Assembly (NCBI RefSeq): GCF_030816075.1
Contig: NZ_JAUSXO010000001.1
Coordinates: 1,178,001-1,242,000 of the forward strand
Reading direction: 5' to 3'
DNA length: 64,000 nt
DNA from: Arthrobacter agilis
GTDB lineage: Bacteria > Actinomycetota > Actinomycetes > Actinomycetales > Micrococcaceae
The position numbers and the translations under genes are program-made. Shown here piece by piece: positions 28,978 to 41,973 of the stretch. Position 1 is the first letter of the stretch. Each line of letters opens with the position of its first letter. Below the pieces are notes generated by a model, which did no database searches, was not told the DNA's origin, and saw only the letters and a program-made list of their open reading frames with translations.

Positions 28978-31032
28978 GTGGCACATCCAGTGACGTACCG
29001 GCCGAAGCCCGGCGAGATCCCGCTCGACCCCGGGGTCTACCGTTTCCGCGACGAGCACGGCCGGGTCATCTACGTCGGCAAGGCCAAGAACCTGCGGTCC
29101 CGCCTCAACTCCTACTTCGCGAACCCGCAGGGCCTGCTCGCCAAGACCCGCAGCATGGTCTTCACCGCCGCGAGCGTGGAGTGGACCGTCGTCGGCAGCG
29201 AGCTCGAGGCCCTGCAGCTCGAGTACACCTGGATCAAGGAGTTCGATCCGCGGTTCAACATCATGTTCCGCGACGACAAGTCCTACCCGTACCTTGCCGT
29301 CACCATGGGGGAGAAGTACCCCCGCGTGCAGGTCATGCGCGGCGACAAGAAGAAGGACACGCGCTACTTCGGCCCGTTCTACCCGGCCAAGGCCATCCGC
29401 GAGACCGTGGACACCATGATCCGCGTCTTCCCGGTCCGCACCTGCAGTGCCGGGGTGTTCAAGCGCGCCGAGCGCACGGGCAGGCCCTGCCTCCTCGGCT
29501 ACATCGACAAGTGCTCCGCACCGTGCGTGGGACGCATCAGCGCGGAGGACCACAAGGCCCTCGCCAGCGACTTCTGCGACTTCATGTCCGGGGAGGCGAA
29601 GAAGTTCATCTCCGGGCTCGAGCGGAAGATGGCCGAGGCCGTCCAGGAGCTCGACTACGAATCCGCCGCCCGCCTCCGCGACGACATCGCGGCGCTCCGC
29701 CGGGTCTTCGAACGGAACACCGTCGTGCTCAGCGAGGACACCGACGCCGACATCTTCGCGATCAAGGAGGACGAGCTCGAGGCCGCCGCCCAGGTCTTCC
29801 ACGTCCGCGGCGGGCGCATCCGCGGGCAGCGCGGCTGGGTCGTGGAGAAGGTCGAGGACATGGACACCCCGGAACTCGTGGAGCACCTGCTCCAGCAGGT
29901 CTACGGGGAGGGCAGCAGCAGCAACGAGCAGATCCCGCGCGAGGTCCTCGTGCCCGTCCTGCCGAGCAACTCAGACCAGATGCTCGAATGGCTGCGCGGG
30001 CTCCGCGGCGCCCGCGTGGACGTGCGCGTGCCGCAGCGCGGCGACAAGGCCACGCTCCTGGGTACCGTCGAGCAGAACGCAGCCGAGGCGCTCCGCCTGC
30101 ACAAGAGCCGCCGCGCCGGTGACATCACCACCCGGTCCACCGCCCTCCAGGAGCTGCAGGAGGCCCTCGACCTGCCCCAGCCGCTCATGCGCATCGAGTG
30201 CTTCGACATCTCGCACGTGCAGGGCACCAACGTCGTGGCCTCCATGGTCGTCGTCGAGGACGGCCTGCCGCGCAAGTCCGAGTACCGCAAGTTCTCCATC
30301 ACGGGGGACGCCGCACGGGACGACACGGCGTCCATGTACGACGTCATCCACCGCCGGTTCCGCAACTACCTCGCCGGGACGGCGGGCACGGCGCGTGACG
30401 CCGCAGTTCCCGATCCCGAGACGGAGCCCGTGGACGACGAGGCGTCGGTCCTCGCGCACCCCGCGGTGGACGAGCCGCTCGACGCGGACGGCGCGCCGCT
30501 GAAGGACACCACGACGGCGATCACCCGCAACCGGTTCGCCTACCCGCCCAACCTGGTCGTCGTCGACGGCGGTCCGCCGCAGGTCGCCGCTGCTGCACGC
30601 GCCCTGGGGGACCTGGGGATCGACGACGTGTTCGTGATCGGCCTCGCCAAGCGGCTGGAGGAGGTGTGGATCCAGGACAGCGAGTTCCCCGTCATCCTCC
30701 CGCGCGCCTCGGAGGGGTTGTTCATGCTGCAGCGCATCCGCGACGAGGCCCACCGCTTCGCCATCACGTTCCACCGCCAGAAGCGCGGCAAGTCGATGAC
30801 CGCCTCCGCGCTCGACGAGGTCGCCGGGCTGGGCCCCGCCAAGCGCAAGGCCCTGCTCAAGCACTTCGGCTCCGTCAAGAAGATCCGGGCGGCGACCGTC
30901 GAGGAGCTCGTCGAAGTCCCCGGGGTGGGACCGGCCCTCGCCGCGACCATCCGCACCTCGCTCGCCGTCGCCCCCGAGGACGCCCCGGCTCCGGCCGTGA
31001 ACATGGCCACGGGCGAGATCATCGAAGATTAG
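28978..31032 (+). CDS. uvrC: UvrABC excinuclease subunit C
   Basis: 684 residues. Makes both incisions in nucleotide excision repair. GIY-YIG nuclease for the 3' cut (about 15-95: [21 protein letters not shown]), UVR domain contacting UvrB (about 205-240), RNase H-like nuclease for the 5' cut ([11 protein letters not shown]), and two C-terminal helix-hairpin-helix motifs ([23 protein letters not shown]). An Asp/Glu-rich insertion of about 50 residues sits near 475-525. TAGGAT (28966-28971) lies 6 nt before GTG (leaderless). Confidence 0.98.
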   Translation: MAHPVTYRPKPGEIPLDPGVYRFRDEHGRVIYVGKAKNLRSRLNSYFANPQGLLAKTRSMVFTAASVEWTVVGSELEALQLEYTWIKEFDPRFNIMFRDDKSYPYLAVTMGEKYPRVQVMRGDKKKDTRYFGPFYPAKAIRETVDTMIRVFPVRTCSAGVFKRAERTGRPCLLGYIDKCSAPCVGRISAEDHKALASDFCDFMSGEAKKFISGLERKMAEAVQELDYESAARLRDDIAALRRVFERNTVVLSEDTDADIFAIKEDELEAAAQVFHVRGGRIRGQRGWVVEKVEDMDTPELVEHLLQQVYGEGSSSNEQIPREVLVPVLPSNSDQMLEWLRGLRGARVDVRVPQRGDKATLLGTVEQNAAEALRLHKSRRAGDITTRSTALQELQEALDLPQPLMRIECFDISHVQGTNVVASMVVVEDGLPRKSEYRKFSITGDAARDDTASMYDVIHRRFRNYLAGTAGTARDAAVPDPETEPVDDEASVLAHPAVDEPLDADGAPLKDTTTAITRNRFAYPPNLVVVDGGPPQVAAAARALGDLGIDDVFVIGLAKRLEEVWIQDSEFPVILPRASEGLFMLQRIRDEAHRFAITFHRQKRGKSMTASALDEVAGLGPAKRKALLKHFGSVKKIRAATVEELVEVPGVGPALAATIRTSLAVAPEDAPAPAVNMATGEIIED

Positions 31033-31124
31033 CTAGGCTGAAGGCGCGGCCACGGGCCGCGGAGACCACCCCAGGGCAGGCCGGGAGACCGGAGGCCCCG
31101 TCGAGCCGGAACGGATGCACCACG

Positions 31125-32024
31125 ATGACTGAGGCCACGAGCCTGACTCCGGTCGAACACGCCGAATCCGAGCTGCTGGTGGTGACCGGTATGTCCGGGG
31201 CCGGCCGCAGCACGGCCGCCAACGCCCTGGAGGACCACGGCTGGTACGTCGTGGAGAACCTCCCGCCGCAGATGCTCACCACGCTGACCGAGCTCGTCGC
31301 CCGGACGCCCGAGACCATCCCCCGGCTCGCCGTGGTCGTCGACGTGCGCGGCAAGGAGCTGTTCCAGGACATCCAGGCCTCCCTCGCGGGTCTCCGCTCG
31401 GCCGGCGTGAAGTACCGCGTGCTGTTCCTCGACGCCGACGACGCCGTCCTCGTGCGCCGCTTCGAACAGGGCCGCCGGCCGCACCCCCTGCAGGGCGACG
31501 GCCGGATCCTCGACGGGATCGCCGCCGAACGCGAGGTGCTGAAGGAGCTGAAGCATTCCTCGGACGACGTCATCGACACCACCGACCTCAATGTGCACGC
31601 CCTGGCCACCAAGGTCACCGAGCTGTTCTCCGACTCGGGGCCGATCGTCCTCCGCCTCAACGTCATGAGCTTCGGCTTCAAGTACGGCCTGCCGGCGGAC
31701 GCCAACTACGTGGCGGACGTCCGCTTCATCCCCAACCCCCACTGGGTCCCCGTCCTGCGCCCCCAGACGGGACTCGACGCACCGGTGCGCGACTACGTGC
31801 TGGGGGCCGAGGGCGCCGGCGAGTTCATCGAACGGTACGTGAACGCCCTGATCCCCGTCCTCGACGGGTACCGCCGCGAGAACAAGCACTACGCCACCAT
31901 CGCCGTGGGGTGCACGGGCGGCAAGCACCGCTCCGTGGCGGTGACCGAGGAGATCGCACAGCGCCTGGCCCAGCTGCCGGGAGTGCAGGTCGCCGCGCAT
32001 CACCGCGATCTCGGACGTGAGTAG
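31125..32024 (+). CDS. rapZ: RapZ/YvcJ nucleotide-binding protein
   Basis: 299 residues. Walker A GMSGAGRS (about 22-29) and the C-terminal CTGGKHRSV motif of the family. In E. coli RapZ is the RNase adaptor that senses glucosamine-6-phosphate; in actinobacteria the role is less clear, and it always clusters with yvcK and whiA. A TAGGCT box (31034-31039) just after uvrC gives a leader of about 80 nt. The stop TAG overlaps the yvcK GTG by one base. Confidence 0.95.
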   Translation: MTEATSLTPVEHAESELLVVTGMSGAGRSTAANALEDHGWYVVENLPPQMLTTLTELVARTPETIPRLAVVVDVRGKELFQDIQASLAGLRSAGVKYRVLFLDADDAVLVRRFEQGRRPHPLQGDGRILDGIAAEREVLKELKHSSDDVIDTTDLNVHALATKVTELFSDSGPIVLRLNVMSFGFKYGLPADANYVADVRFIPNPHWVPVLRPQTGLDAPVRDYVLGAEGAGEFIERYVNALIPVLDGYRRENKHYATIAVGCTGGKHRSVAVTEEIAQRLAQLPGVQVAAHHRDLGRE

Positions 32025-33049
32025 TGGCACTCTTCTCCGGCCCGCTGCCCCTCGTCCCTCCGTCCGCGCGTCGGCAGGGTGACGGATCGGGCGCCGGACC
32101 CTCCGTCGTCGCCCTCGGCGGCGGCCACGGGCTCTCGGCCTCCCTCTCGGCGCTGCGGCTCCTGACGCAGGACCTGACCGCCGTGGTCACGGTCGCCGAC
32201 GACGGCGGCTCCTCCGGCCGCCTCCGCCACGAGCTCGGGGTGCTCCCGCCCGGTGACCTGCGCATGGCCCTCGCCGCCCTGTGCGACGACACCGACTGGG
32301 GCCGCACCTGGCGTGACGTGATGCAGCACCGCTTCAGCTCGCGCCACGGCGTCGAGAGCGCCCTGGACGACCACGCCATGGGCAACCTGCTGATCGTCAC
32401 GCTGTGGGAGCTGCTGGGGGACCCGGTGGCGGGCCTGCAGTGGGCCGGAGCGCTCCTCGGCGCGCGCGGGCGCGTCCTGCCGATGGCCCGCGTGCCCCTG
32501 ACCATCGAGGGGGACCTCCTCAGCGAGGTCCAGGGGACCCTGCGCCTGACGACCGTCACCGGCCAGGCGAAGCTCGCCGTCGCGTCCGAGACGGGCAACG
32601 TGAGCAGCGTCCGGCTCCTCCCGGCCGCCGCGCCCGCCTGCGCGGACGCACTGGAGGCCATCGAGCTGGCCGACTGGGTGGTCCTCGGTCCCGGCTCCTG
32701 GTACACCTCCGTGCTGCCCCACCTGCTGCTCCCCGAACTGCGGGACGCCCTGTGCCGCACCTCCGCCAAACGGTGCCTCACCATGAACCTCAGCAACGAC
32801 ACCAAGGAGACCCAGGGCATGAGCGCCGTGGACCACCTCCAGGTGATCTCCCGGTACGCGCCGGATTTCTCGGTCGACGTCGTGCTCGCCGACCCGTCCG
32901 TCATAGCCGACCAGGACGAGTTCGAGCGGGCCGTCGAGGGAATGGGGGGACGCGCCGTCTTCGGTACAGTGGGAGCTTCGACCGGTAAGCCCGTCCACGA
33001 CCCGCTCCGGCTGGCGACGTCCTACAACGACATGTTTGGGGAGAACTAG
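32024..33049 (+). CDS. yvcK: YvcK/CofD-like gluconeogenesis factor
   Basis: 341 residues. Rossmann-like start [18 protein letters not shown], followed by [12 protein letters not shown] and PPGDLRMAL, the CofD/YvcK signature. B. subtilis YvcK binds UDP-GlcNAc and links central carbon use to peptidoglycan synthesis and cell shape; the M. tuberculosis homologue is CuvA. Start GTG 32024 overlaps the rapZ stop; no separate promoter. Confidence 0.95.
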   Translation: MALFSGPLPLVPPSARRQGDGSGAGPSVVALGGGHGLSASLSALRLLTQDLTAVVTVADDGGSSGRLRHELGVLPPGDLRMALAALCDDTDWGRTWRDVMQHRFSSRHGVESALDDHAMGNLLIVTLWELLGDPVAGLQWAGALLGARGRVLPMARVPLTIEGDLLSEVQGTLRLTTVTGQAKLAVASETGNVSSVRLLPAAAPACADALEAIELADWVVLGPGSWYTSVLPHLLLPELRDALCRTSAKRCLTMNLSNDTKETQGMSAVDHLQVISRYAPDFSVDVVLADPSVIADQDEFERAVEGMGGRAVFGTVGASTGKPVHDPLRLATSYNDMFGEN

Positions 33050-33059
33050 GAGTGCATCT

Positions 33060-34040
33060 GTGGCCCTGACCGCCGACGTCAAAGAGGAACTCTCTCACCT
33101 GGACGTGAAGAAGTCCTCGGTCCGCAAGGCCGAGGTGTCCGCGCTCCTGAGGTTCGCCGGGGGCCTCCACATCATCTCGGGCCGGATCGTCATCGAGGCC
33201 GAAGTGGACCTCGCCTCGACCGCCCGCCGGCTGCGCGCCGCGATCGCCGAGGTGTACGGCCACAACAGCGAGATCATCGTGGTGACCGGCGGGGGACTGA
33301 AGCGCGGCAACCGGTACGTGGTCCGCGTGGTGCGCGACGGCGAATCCCTGGCCCGCCAGACCGGACTCCTCGACAGCCGCGGCCGCCCCGTCCGCGGGCT
33401 GCCCTCCGCGGTCGTCAACGGGTCGACGGCGGACGCCGAAGCGGTGTGGCGGGGCGCGTTCCTGGCGCACGGCTCGCTCACCGAACCGGGACGGTCCTCC
33501 TCCCTCGAGGTGACCTGCCCCGGACCGGAGTCCGCCCTCGCCCTCGTGGGTGCCGCCCGGCGCCTGGACATCTCCGCGAAGGCGCGCGAGGTCCGCGGCA
33601 TCGACCGCGTGGTCATCCGCGACGGCGACACCATCGCTGCCCTCCTGACGCGGATGGGCGCCCACGACGCGCTGATGGTGTGGGAGGAACGCCGCATGCG
33701 CAAGGAGGTCCGCGCCACGGCCAACCGCCTCGCCAACTTCGACGACGCGAACCTGCGCCGGTCCGCCCAGGCCGCCGTCGCCGCCGGGGCACGCGTGGAG
33801 CGCGCCCTCGAGATCCTCGGCGAGAGCGTCCCCGAGCACCTCCGCTACGCCGGGGAGCTGCGCGTCGCGCACAAGCAGGCGAGCCTCGACGAACTCGGCC
33901 GGCTCGCCGACCCTCCCATGACGAAGGACGCCATCGCCGGGCGGATCCGCCGGCTGCTCGCGATGGCGGACAAGCGGGCCTCGGACATCGGGATCCCCGG
34001 GACGGACGCCAATGTGACCGCGGACATGCTCGACGAGTGA
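33060..34040 (+). CDS. whiA: WhiA DNA-binding regulator
   Basis: 326 residues. An N-terminal degenerate LAGLIDADG homing-endonuclease fold (about 1-210) and a C-terminal helix-turn-helix ([22 protein letters not shown], about 280-305). In Streptomyces WhiA, with WhiB, activates sporulation-septation genes; in non-sporulating relatives it affects division and nucleoid organisation. GTG 33060 has AGGAG 7 nt upstream. Last gene of rapZ-yvcK-whiA. Confidence 0.95.
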   Translation: MALTADVKEELSHLDVKKSSVRKAEVSALLRFAGGLHIISGRIVIEAEVDLASTARRLRAAIAEVYGHNSEIIVVTGGGLKRGNRYVVRVVRDGESLARQTGLLDSRGRPVRGLPSAVVNGSTADAEAVWRGAFLAHGSLTEPGRSSSLEVTCPGPESALALVGAARRLDISAKAREVRGIDRVVIRDGDTIAALLTRMGAHDALMVWEERRMRKEVRATANRLANFDDANLRRSAQAAVAAGARVERALEILGESVPEHLRYAGELRVAHKQASLDELGRLADPPMTKDAIAGRIRRLLAMADKRASDIGIPGTDANVTADMLDE

Positions 34041-34167
34041 AGAAGTGCATAGGATGGAACAGCAAGCCCGCTTTCGATCGAACGGGCCGCCTGCCCTCCG
34101 AACCGCGGGGACGACGGTCCGCGCGGGCACCAGAGATTCCACCTGAGACCACTACCTGGAGGACTAC

Positions 34168-34809
34168 GTGAGCGAATACGTACTGCCGGATCTTGACTAC
34201 GACTACGCGGCCCTCGAGCCGCACATCTCGGGCCGGATCATGGAGCTCCACCACTCCAAGCACCAGGCCACCTACGTCAAGGGCGCCAACGACGCCCTCG
34301 CGCAGCTCGCCGAGGCCCGCGAGAAGGGCGAGTTCGGGACCATCCCGAAGCTCTCCAAGGACCTGGCCTTCCACGTCGGCGGGGTCATCAACCACAGCAT
34401 CTTCTGGAAGAACATGTCCCCGGAGGGAGGCGACAAGCCCGACGGCGAGCTCGCCGCCGCGCTGGACGACGCCTTCGGCTCCTTCGACGCGTTCCGCGCC
34501 CACTTCACCGCGGCCGCGACGTCGCTGCAGGGCTCCGGGTGGGCCGTGCTCGCCTACGAGCCGCTGGGCAAGAACATCGTCATCGAGCAGCTCTACGACC
34601 AGCAGGGCAACGTGCCCGTGGGCACCATCCCGCTGCTGATGCTCGACATGTGGGAGCACGCCTTCTACCTGGACTACGTCAACGTCAAGCCCGACTACGT
34701 CAAGGCCTGGTGGAACCTCGTGAACTGGGCGGACGTCCAGACCCGGTTCCAGGCCGCACGGACCGGCGCGTCGGTCCTCATCACCCCCGGGACCACCCCC
34801 GGGGCCTGA
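34168..34809 (+). CDS. sodA: Superoxide dismutase, Mn/Fe type
   Basis: 213 residues. Metal ligands are seen in [13 protein letters not shown] (His near 28), [13 protein letters not shown] (His near 76) and [15 protein letters not shown] (Asp and His near 158-162). The surrounding residues favour Mn. Cytosolic, removes superoxide. GGAGG precedes the GTG. TAGGAT (34050-34055) gives its own transcript with a leader of about 105 nt that can fold around TTCGATCGAA (34073-34082). Confidence 0.96.
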   Translation: MSEYVLPDLDYDYAALEPHISGRIMELHHSKHQATYVKGANDALAQLAEAREKGEFGTIPKLSKDLAFHVGGVINHSIFWKNMSPEGGDKPDGELAAALDDAFGSFDAFRAHFTAAATSLQGSGWAVLAYEPLGKNIVIEQLYDQQGNVPVGTIPLLMLDMWEHAFYLDYVNVKPDYVKAWWNLVNWADVQTRFQAARTGASVLITPGTTPGA

Positions 34810-34818
34810 TGGCCATCG

Positions 34819-34862
34819 GCCGTGGACGGGCAGGGCAGGCATCACGGCTCCCCGTCCACGGC
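34819..34862 (+). terminator. Hairpin after sodA
   Basis: 12-bp perfect stem (34819-34830 with 34851-34862), 20-nt loop, 10 nt after the stop codon. No T-run. Confidence 0.65.
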
Positions 34863-34904
34863 AACCGGCGTCACGAGTGCGTGCGGGAACGCCGCGCTGA
34901 GTAA

Positions 34905-34936
34905 GGTGGAGGCCGGGAGGACTCCCGGGCTCCACC
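34905..34936 (+). promoter_or_regulatory. Inverted repeat at the gap promoter
   Basis: GGTGGAG-g-CCGGGAG / CTCCCGG-g-CTCCACC, two 7-bp stems stacked with one G:G mismatch and a 2-nt centre. It overlaps a possible -10 box TAAGGT (34902-34907). It may be an operator or part of the leader structure. About 140 nt of leader follow before the gap GTG. Confidence 0.5.
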
Positions 34937-35063
34937 CCTGGCGACCATGCTCCGGAAGGAGCCGGCAGGACCCGAAGAATTTCGGCACGAAGGTGTGCCC
35001 GGTACCAGATGTATTCGTCGCCGGACTCACCCGTGAGGGTCAGGCAGGCGACACCACCTATGA

Positions 35064-36089
<1,026 letters not shown>

Positions 36090-36101
36090 GCGGGACCGCC
36101 C

Positions 36102-37352
<1,251 letters not shown>

Positions 37353-37393
37353 CGACCCGCAGGACCAGCCGCCCGGCACGGGCGCACAGGAAT

Positions 37394-37431
37394 GGCGGGA
37401 CCCGCACGGCCGAGGCCGCGCGGGTCCCGCC
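37394..37431 (+). terminator. Hairpin between pgk and tpiA
   Basis: 12-bp outer stem (37394-37405 with 37420-37431) continuing as a 5-bp inner stem after one mismatch. It stands alone in the 108-nt gap within the operon and could be a partial terminator or an mRNA-stabilising end for gap-pgk. Confidence 0.6.
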
Positions 37432-37460
37432 TTCATGGAACGAACAGATGGAGTAGCACG

Positions 37461-38276
37461 ATGACCACCTCGACCAACGGCGCCTTCGACCGCCGGCCGC
37501 TCATCGCGGGCAACTGGAAGATGAACCTGGACCACATGCAGGGCATCACCTTCCTGCAGAAGCTGGCCTGGACCCTCGACGACGCGGGCCACGACTTCTC
37601 GCGGGTCGAGGTGTCCGTCTTCCCGCCGTTCACCGACCTCCGGGGCGTCCAGACCCTCGTGAAGGGCGATGACCTGCAGCTCGTCTACGGCGGGCAGGAT
37701 CTCTCCCCAGAGGACTCCGGCGCGTACACCGGCGACATCTCCGGGCAGTTCCTCGCCAAGCTCGACTGCACCTACGTGCTCGTGGGCCACTCGGAGCGCC
37801 GCACCCTCCACGCCGAGTCGGACGACCTGCTGAACCGGAAGGTGCACGCCGCCTACCGGCACGGCCTGGTCCCCGTCCTCTGCGTCGGCGAGGGCCTCGA
37901 GGTCCGGCAGGCCGGCGCGCATGTGGCCCACACGCTCGAGCAGGTGCGCCAGGGCGTCGCCGGGCTCACGCCCGAGCAGGCGGCGTCGCTCGTCATCGCG
38001 TACGAGCCCGTCTGGGCCATCGGCACGGGCGAGGTCGCCGGCCCGGATGATGCGCAGGAGATGTGTGCCGCCATCCGCGCGGAACTCGGCTCCCTGTTCG
38101 ACGCCGCGACCGCCGCGGGGACCCGCCTGCTGTACGGCGGCTCGGTCAAGGCGGCCAGCGCCGCGAGCATCCTCAGGGAGCGCGACGTCGACGGCGTCCT
38201 CGTCGGCGGTGCGAGCCTCGATGTGTCCGAGTTTGCTAGTATTGTCAGGTTCGAACAGCATCTGGTGACAGACTAG
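37461..38276 (+). CDS. tpiA: Triosephosphate isomerase
   Basis: 271 residues. Interconverts dihydroxyacetone phosphate and glyceraldehyde-3-phosphate. Catalytic Lys in AGNWKMN, His in LVGHSERR, Glu in [11 protein letters not shown], phosphate loop [12 protein letters not shown] 37461 has GGAG 8 nt upstream. It lies between pgk and secG in one direction. Confidence 0.97.
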   Translation: MTTSTNGAFDRRPLIAGNWKMNLDHMQGITFLQKLAWTLDDAGHDFSRVEVSVFPPFTDLRGVQTLVKGDDLQLVYGGQDLSPEDSGAYTGDISGQFLAKLDCTYVLVGHSERRTLHAESDDLLNRKVHAAYRHGLVPVLCVGEGLEVRQAGAHVAHTLEQVRQGVAGLTPEQAASLVIAYEPVWAIGTGEVAGPDDAQEMCAAIRAELGSLFDAATAAGTRLLYGGSVKAASAASILRERDVDGVLVGGASLDVSEFASIVRFEQHLVTD

Positions 38277-38328
38277 TTCCGTGCGCCGGCCGCTTCAGAC
38301 AGCGGCTACCGAGCCTTGAAAGGGCCCC

Positions 38329-38580
38329 GTGGAAATCCTTCGTATCATCCTGCTCGTCCTGCTCGGGATCACCAGCCTCCTGCTGACCCTGCTGATCCTG
38401 CTCCACAAGGGGCGTGGCGGCGGCATGTCGGACATGTTCGGCGGCGGCATGACCTCGAGCATGGGCTCCTCGGGTGTGGCGGAGCGGAACCTCAACCGGT
38501 TCACCGTGGCCCTCGGACTGGCATGGGGCGTGGTCATCGTGGCCCTCGGCCTCATCCAGCGGTTCGCCGGCGAGTCCTAG
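38329..38580 (+). CDS. secG: Protein translocase subunit SecG
   Basis: 83 residues with two membrane helices (about 3-24 and 58-77) joined by a Gly/Met/Ser-rich cytoplasmic loop (GGGMSDMFGGGMTSS), the SecG pattern. Auxiliary subunit of SecYEG. GTG start, 52 nt after tpiA; the tpiA-secG pairing is conserved in actinobacteria. Ends the operon at a strong terminator. Confidence 0.95.
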   Translation: MEILRIILLVLLGITSLLLTLLILLHKGRGGGMSDMFGGGMTSSMGSSGVAERNLNRFTVALGLAWGVVIVALGLIQRFAGES

Positions 38581-38599
38581 GACCCCTCCGGACCTCCGG

Positions 38600-38643
38600 A
38601 CGACGAAGCCCCCGTTCCCTTCCGGGAACGGGGGCTTCGTCGT
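38600..38643 (+). terminator. Bidirectional terminator between secG and pgl
   Basis: 20-bp perfect stem with a TTCC loop (38600-38619, 38624-38643). It separates the convergent gap-secG and tkt-pgl operons. Confidence 0.93.
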
Positions 38644-38676
38644 GAACGGGGACCGCCGCATCGGGCGCGGGACGGG

Positions 38677-39492
38677 TCAGCCCGCCGCCTCGTCGTCGTG
38701 GTCGATGAGGCGGCCCGGCAGCTTCTGCGCGGCGTCCTGGTCGATCAGCCACAGGGTCTTCTTCCGGCCCCGGGCCCCGGCGGCGGGTACCTGGACATGG
38801 CCTGCTCCGGCGAGTGCGAGACCCACGGCGCCCGCCTTGTCACTGCCGCTGACGGACAGCCACACCTCCTGCGCCGTGGTGATCGCCTCGAGGGTGAGGG
38901 AGATCCGCTGCGGCGGAGGCTTCGGCGCGTCGGGCACGCCCACCGTCGTCACGCCTCTGGTGCGGATACCCGCCATCTCGGGGAACAGCGACGCGACGTG
39001 CGCGTCCGGTCCGACCCCGAGGAGGAGGATGTCGAAGCAGGGCAGCCGCGGATCCGCCTGGACCGTGTCCGGGTCCGCCGCGAGCTCGGCGCGCGCCGCG
39101 GCGGCCAGCTGCTCCGCGTAGTCGGCGGCGGCCGCGTCCTCGTCGGGGAACTCGTCCTTGGACCCGAACTCGTGGATCTTCACCGGGTCGGCGGCGATGC
39201 GGTCCAGCAGCGCGGCGCGCGCCTGGACGGCGTTGCGGTCGGGGTCCTCGGCGCGCAGGAACCGCTCGTCACCCCACCAGAAGTGCACGTTCGGCCAGTC
39301 GACGGCGGTGTGCGCCGGTGACTCCGCCACGGCCTGCAGGGCGGCGGTGCCGATCGAACCGCCCGTGAGGACCACTGTCGCCGTCCCCCGGTCGCTCTGG
39401 ATGTCGACCAGGCGGGTGATCAGCCGTGCCGCGACCGACGCCGCGAGCGACGCCTGGGAGGGATGGATACTGACTTTCGGCTCAGCGCTCAC
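38677..39492 (-). CDS. pgl: 6-phosphogluconolactonase
   Basis: 271 residues. Hydrolyses 6-phosphogluconolactone in the oxidative pentose phosphate pathway. Family motifs VVLTGGSIGTAAL (about 38-50), NVHFWWGDERFL and LLGVGPDAHVASLFP. GTG 39492 overlaps the opcA stop by 11 bp; another GTG at 39504 is possible. Last gene of the tkt operon. Confidence 0.95.
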   Translation of the reverse strand: MSAEPKVSIHPSQASLAASVAARLITRLVDIQSDRGTATVVLTGGSIGTAALQAVAESPAHTAVDWPNVHFWWGDERFLRAEDPDRNAVQARAALLDRIAADPVKIHEFGSKDEFPDEDAAAADYAEQLAAAARAELAADPDTVQADPRLPCFDILLLGVGPDAHVASLFPEMAGIRTRGVTTVGVPDAPKPPPQRISLTLEAITTAQEVWLSVSGSDKAGAVGLALAGAGHVQVPAAGARGRKKTLWLIDQDAAQKLPGRLIDHDDEAAG

Positions 39493-40426
39493 TGGTGCGC
39501 ACACTCCTCAGGTTGGTCCGGGCCAGGCCCTCTGTGATCACTTCTCCGAAGACCTCGTCCGGATCGAGCCGCCGCAGCTCCTCCGCCAGGCAGTCCCGCA
39601 GGCCCCGGCGGGGCAGCGAGATGCGCTGGATGGGCTGGTTCGGCTGGTACAGCTCGGCGACGTCCTGGTCGGGGCGGTGGAGCTCGATGTCCCCTCCGCT
39701 CCTCGTCAGGCGCACGCGCTTCAGTCCCGTCCCGGCCCGGCCGGCGGCGATGGTGACGGGGGCGTCGAGCGCCTTCGTCAGCCACGCCGCGAGCAGCACG
39801 GTGCTGGGGGAGTCGGATGCGCCCTCCACCGTGACCGCCGTGATGGGCTGGTCGCCCTCGAGCTGGTCCAGGACCGCGGCGAGCTGGATGCGCCAGTTGG
39901 TCAGGCGCGTCCAGGCGAGATCCGTGTCCCCGGCGGTGTAGGTGCTGCTGATGTTGAACAGCGCCGCCGTCGGATCGGCCTCGTTCGCGGAATCGGTGAT
40001 CCTGCGGTGCGCGATGCCCCCGATCGAGGTCTTCGACGCCGCCGCCGGGACGCCGTGCGGCCACCAGGCCACGATCGGCGCATCCGGCAGGAGGAGGGCG
40101 GAGACGAGCGACTCGTTCTCGTGGGAGAGCTCGCCGGAGCCGCGCAGGACGATGACCTCCGAGGCTCCGGCGTCACCACCGACGCGGATCTGTCCGTCGA
40201 GGCGGGTCGGCTCGTCCGCGGACCCCTCGGCGAGGACGATGATGCGGCACGGGTGCTCCCGGCTCGCCTCGTTCGCGGCGTCGATCGCCTCCTCCTCGTA
40301 GCCGGAACGGGTGATGACCACGAGCGTCAGCACGCGACCGAGGGCGACGACGCCCCCGCTGTCACGCAGGGACATCAGCTCCTTGGAGACCGTCGACGTG
40401 GTGGTGTCGGGCAGGTCCACGATCAT
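39482..40426 (-). CDS. opcA: Glucose-6-phosphate dehydrogenase assembly protein OpcA
   Basis: 314 residues. OpcA helps assemble and activate Zwf in actinobacteria and cyanobacteria, often in redox-dependent fashion. The family is recognised by APIVAWWPHGVPA (about 116-128), SSTYTAGDTDLAWTRLTNWR and the EELRRLDPDEVF tail. ATG overlaps the zwf stop as ATGA, so it should be made stoichiometrically with Zwf. Confidence 0.95.
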   Translation of the reverse strand: MIVDLPDTTTSTVSKELMSLRDSGGVVALGRVLTLVVITRSGYEEEAIDAANEASREHPCRIIVLAEGSADEPTRLDGQIRVGGDAGASEVIVLRGSGELSHENESLVSALLLPDAPIVAWWPHGVPAAASKTSIGGIAHRRITDSANEADPTAALFNISSTYTAGDTDLAWTRLTNWRIQLAAVLDQLEGDQPITAVTVEGASDSPSTVLLAAWLTKALDAPVTIAAGRAGTGLKRVRLTRSGGDIELHRPDQDVAELYQPNQPIQRISLPRRGLRDCLAEELRRLDPDEVFGEVITEGLARTNLRSVRTSER

Positions 40427-41973
40427 GGTCGCCTCCAGGTGCGTCCGTCGGCGGCGAGCAGCGCGTCCGCCGAGGCGGGACCCCAGCTGCCCGGTACGTA
40501 GGGTTCGGGCTGGCCGTCGAGGGACGCCCAGTGCTCCTCGAACGGGTCGAGGATCTTCCAGGACAGCTCCACCTCCTGCTGCCGGGGGAAGAGCGGCGGC
40601 TCGCCGAGGAGCACGTCGAGGATGAGCCGTTCGTAGGCCTCGGGGCTGGACTCGGTGAACGAGTGGCCGTAGCCGAAGTCCATCGTGACGTCGCGGACCT
40701 CGGCCTGGGTGCCCGGCACCTTCGAGCCGAACCGGATGGTCACGCCCTCGTCGGGCTGGACCCGGATGACGACGGCGTTCTGCCCGAAGTCCGCGTCGTC
40801 GTGGGAACGGAACAGCAGGTTGGGGGCCCGCTTGAAGACGACGGCGATCTCGGTGACCCGGCGGCCCAGGCGCTTGCCCGCCCGCAGGTAGAACGGCACA
40901 CCGGCCCAGCGGCGCGTGTTGATGTCGAGCCGGAGCGCGGCGAAGCTCTCCGTCGTGGAGTCGGCGGGGATTCCTTCCTCGTCGAGGAAGCCGTTGACGC
41001 GCTCACCGCCCTGCCAGCCGGCCTCGTACTGTCCGCGGGCCGACCTCCCCGCGAGGTCCGCCGGCAGGGAGACGGCCGCGAGGACCTTCTCCTTCTCGGC
41101 GCGCAGGTGCTCGGCGTCGAACGAGATGGGCTCCTCCATGGCCGTGAGGGCCAGGAGCTGGAGCAGGTGGTTCTGGATGACGTCGCGGGCCGCGCCGACG
41201 CCGTCGTAGTATCCCGCCCTGCTGCCGATCCCGATGTCCTCGGCCATGGTGATCTGCACGTGGTCGACGTAGTTGGCGTTCCACAGCGGCTCGAACAGCT
41301 GGTTCGCGAACCGCAGCGCCAGGATGTTCTGGACGGTCTCCTTGCCGAGGTAGTGGTCGATCCTGAACACGGCGTCCGGCGGGAAGACCTCCTCGACGAT
41401 GCTGTTGAGCTCACGCGCGGAGGCCAGGTCGTGCCCGAACGGCTTCTCGATCACCACGCGGCGCCACTGGCCGTCGTCGGGCTGCGCCAGGCCGTGCTCG
41501 GAGAGCTTCTGGCACACCGTCTCGAACGCCTTGGGCGGGATGGAGAGGTAGAACGCGGTGTTGCCGCGGGTGCCCCTGCTCTGGTCGAGCCCGTCGAGGC
41601 ACTCCCTGAGCTTCTTGAAGGCGTCGTCGTCGTCGAAGTTGCCGGTGACGAAGCGGATGCCCGCCGAGAGCTGCTCCCAGACGGTCTCGTTGAACGGCGT
41701 CCGCGCGTACTGCGTGACCGATTCCCGGACCTGCTGCACGAACTCCTCGTCGCTCCAGTCGCGGCGGCCGAAGCCCACGAGGCCGAAGCTCGGGGGCAGG
41801 AGCCCCCGGTTGGCGAGATCGTAGATGGCCGGCATGAGCTTCTTCCGGGCGAGGTCGCCCGTCACACCGAACAGGACCAGGGAGGAGGGGCCCGCGATCC
41901 GGCTCAGCCGCCGGTCCCGCGGGTCCCTCAGGGGGTTGGCTGCCCTGGCCGTCGTACTGTCGGCCATGCTCAC
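40423..41973 (-). CDS. zwf: Glucose-6-phosphate 1-dehydrogenase
   Basis: 516 residues. First enzyme of the pentose phosphate pathway and a main NADPH source. Cofactor loop VLFGVTGDLARKKL (about 33-46) and active site RIDHYLGKETVQNI. GTG 41973 overlaps the pgi stop as GTGA; ATG two codons later is an alternative. Flanked by pgi and opcA. Confidence 0.97.
   Translation of the reverse strand: MSMADSTTARAANPLRDPRDRRLSRIAGPSSLVLFGVTGDLARKKLMPAIYDLANRGLLPPSFGLVGFGRRDWSDEEFVQQVRESVTQYARTPFNETVWEQLSAGIRFVTGNFDDDDAFKKLRECLDGLDQSRGTRGNTAFYLSIPPKAFETVCQKLSEHGLAQPDDGQWRRVVIEKPFGHDLASARELNSIVEEVFPPDAVFRIDHYLGKETVQNILALRFANQLFEPLWNANYVDHVQITMAEDIGIGSRAGYYDGVGAARDVIQNHLLQLLALTAMEEPISFDAEHLRAEKEKVLAAVSLPADLAGRSARGQYEAGWQGGERVNGFLDEEGIPADSTTESFAALRLDINTRRWAGVPFYLRAGKRLGRRVTEIAVVFKRAPNLLFRSHDDADFGQNAVVIRVQPDEGVTIRFGSKVPGTQAEVRDVTMDFGYGHSFTESSPEAYERLILDVLLGEPPLFPRQQEVELSWKILDPFEEHWASLDGQPEPYVPGSWGPASADALLAADGRTWRRP

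Noticed and set aside
34073..34082. TTCGATCGAA in the sodA leader as an SOS box
   Set aside because: Half-sites lack the TCGAAC-N4-GTTCGA spacing; more likely part of a leader hairpin.
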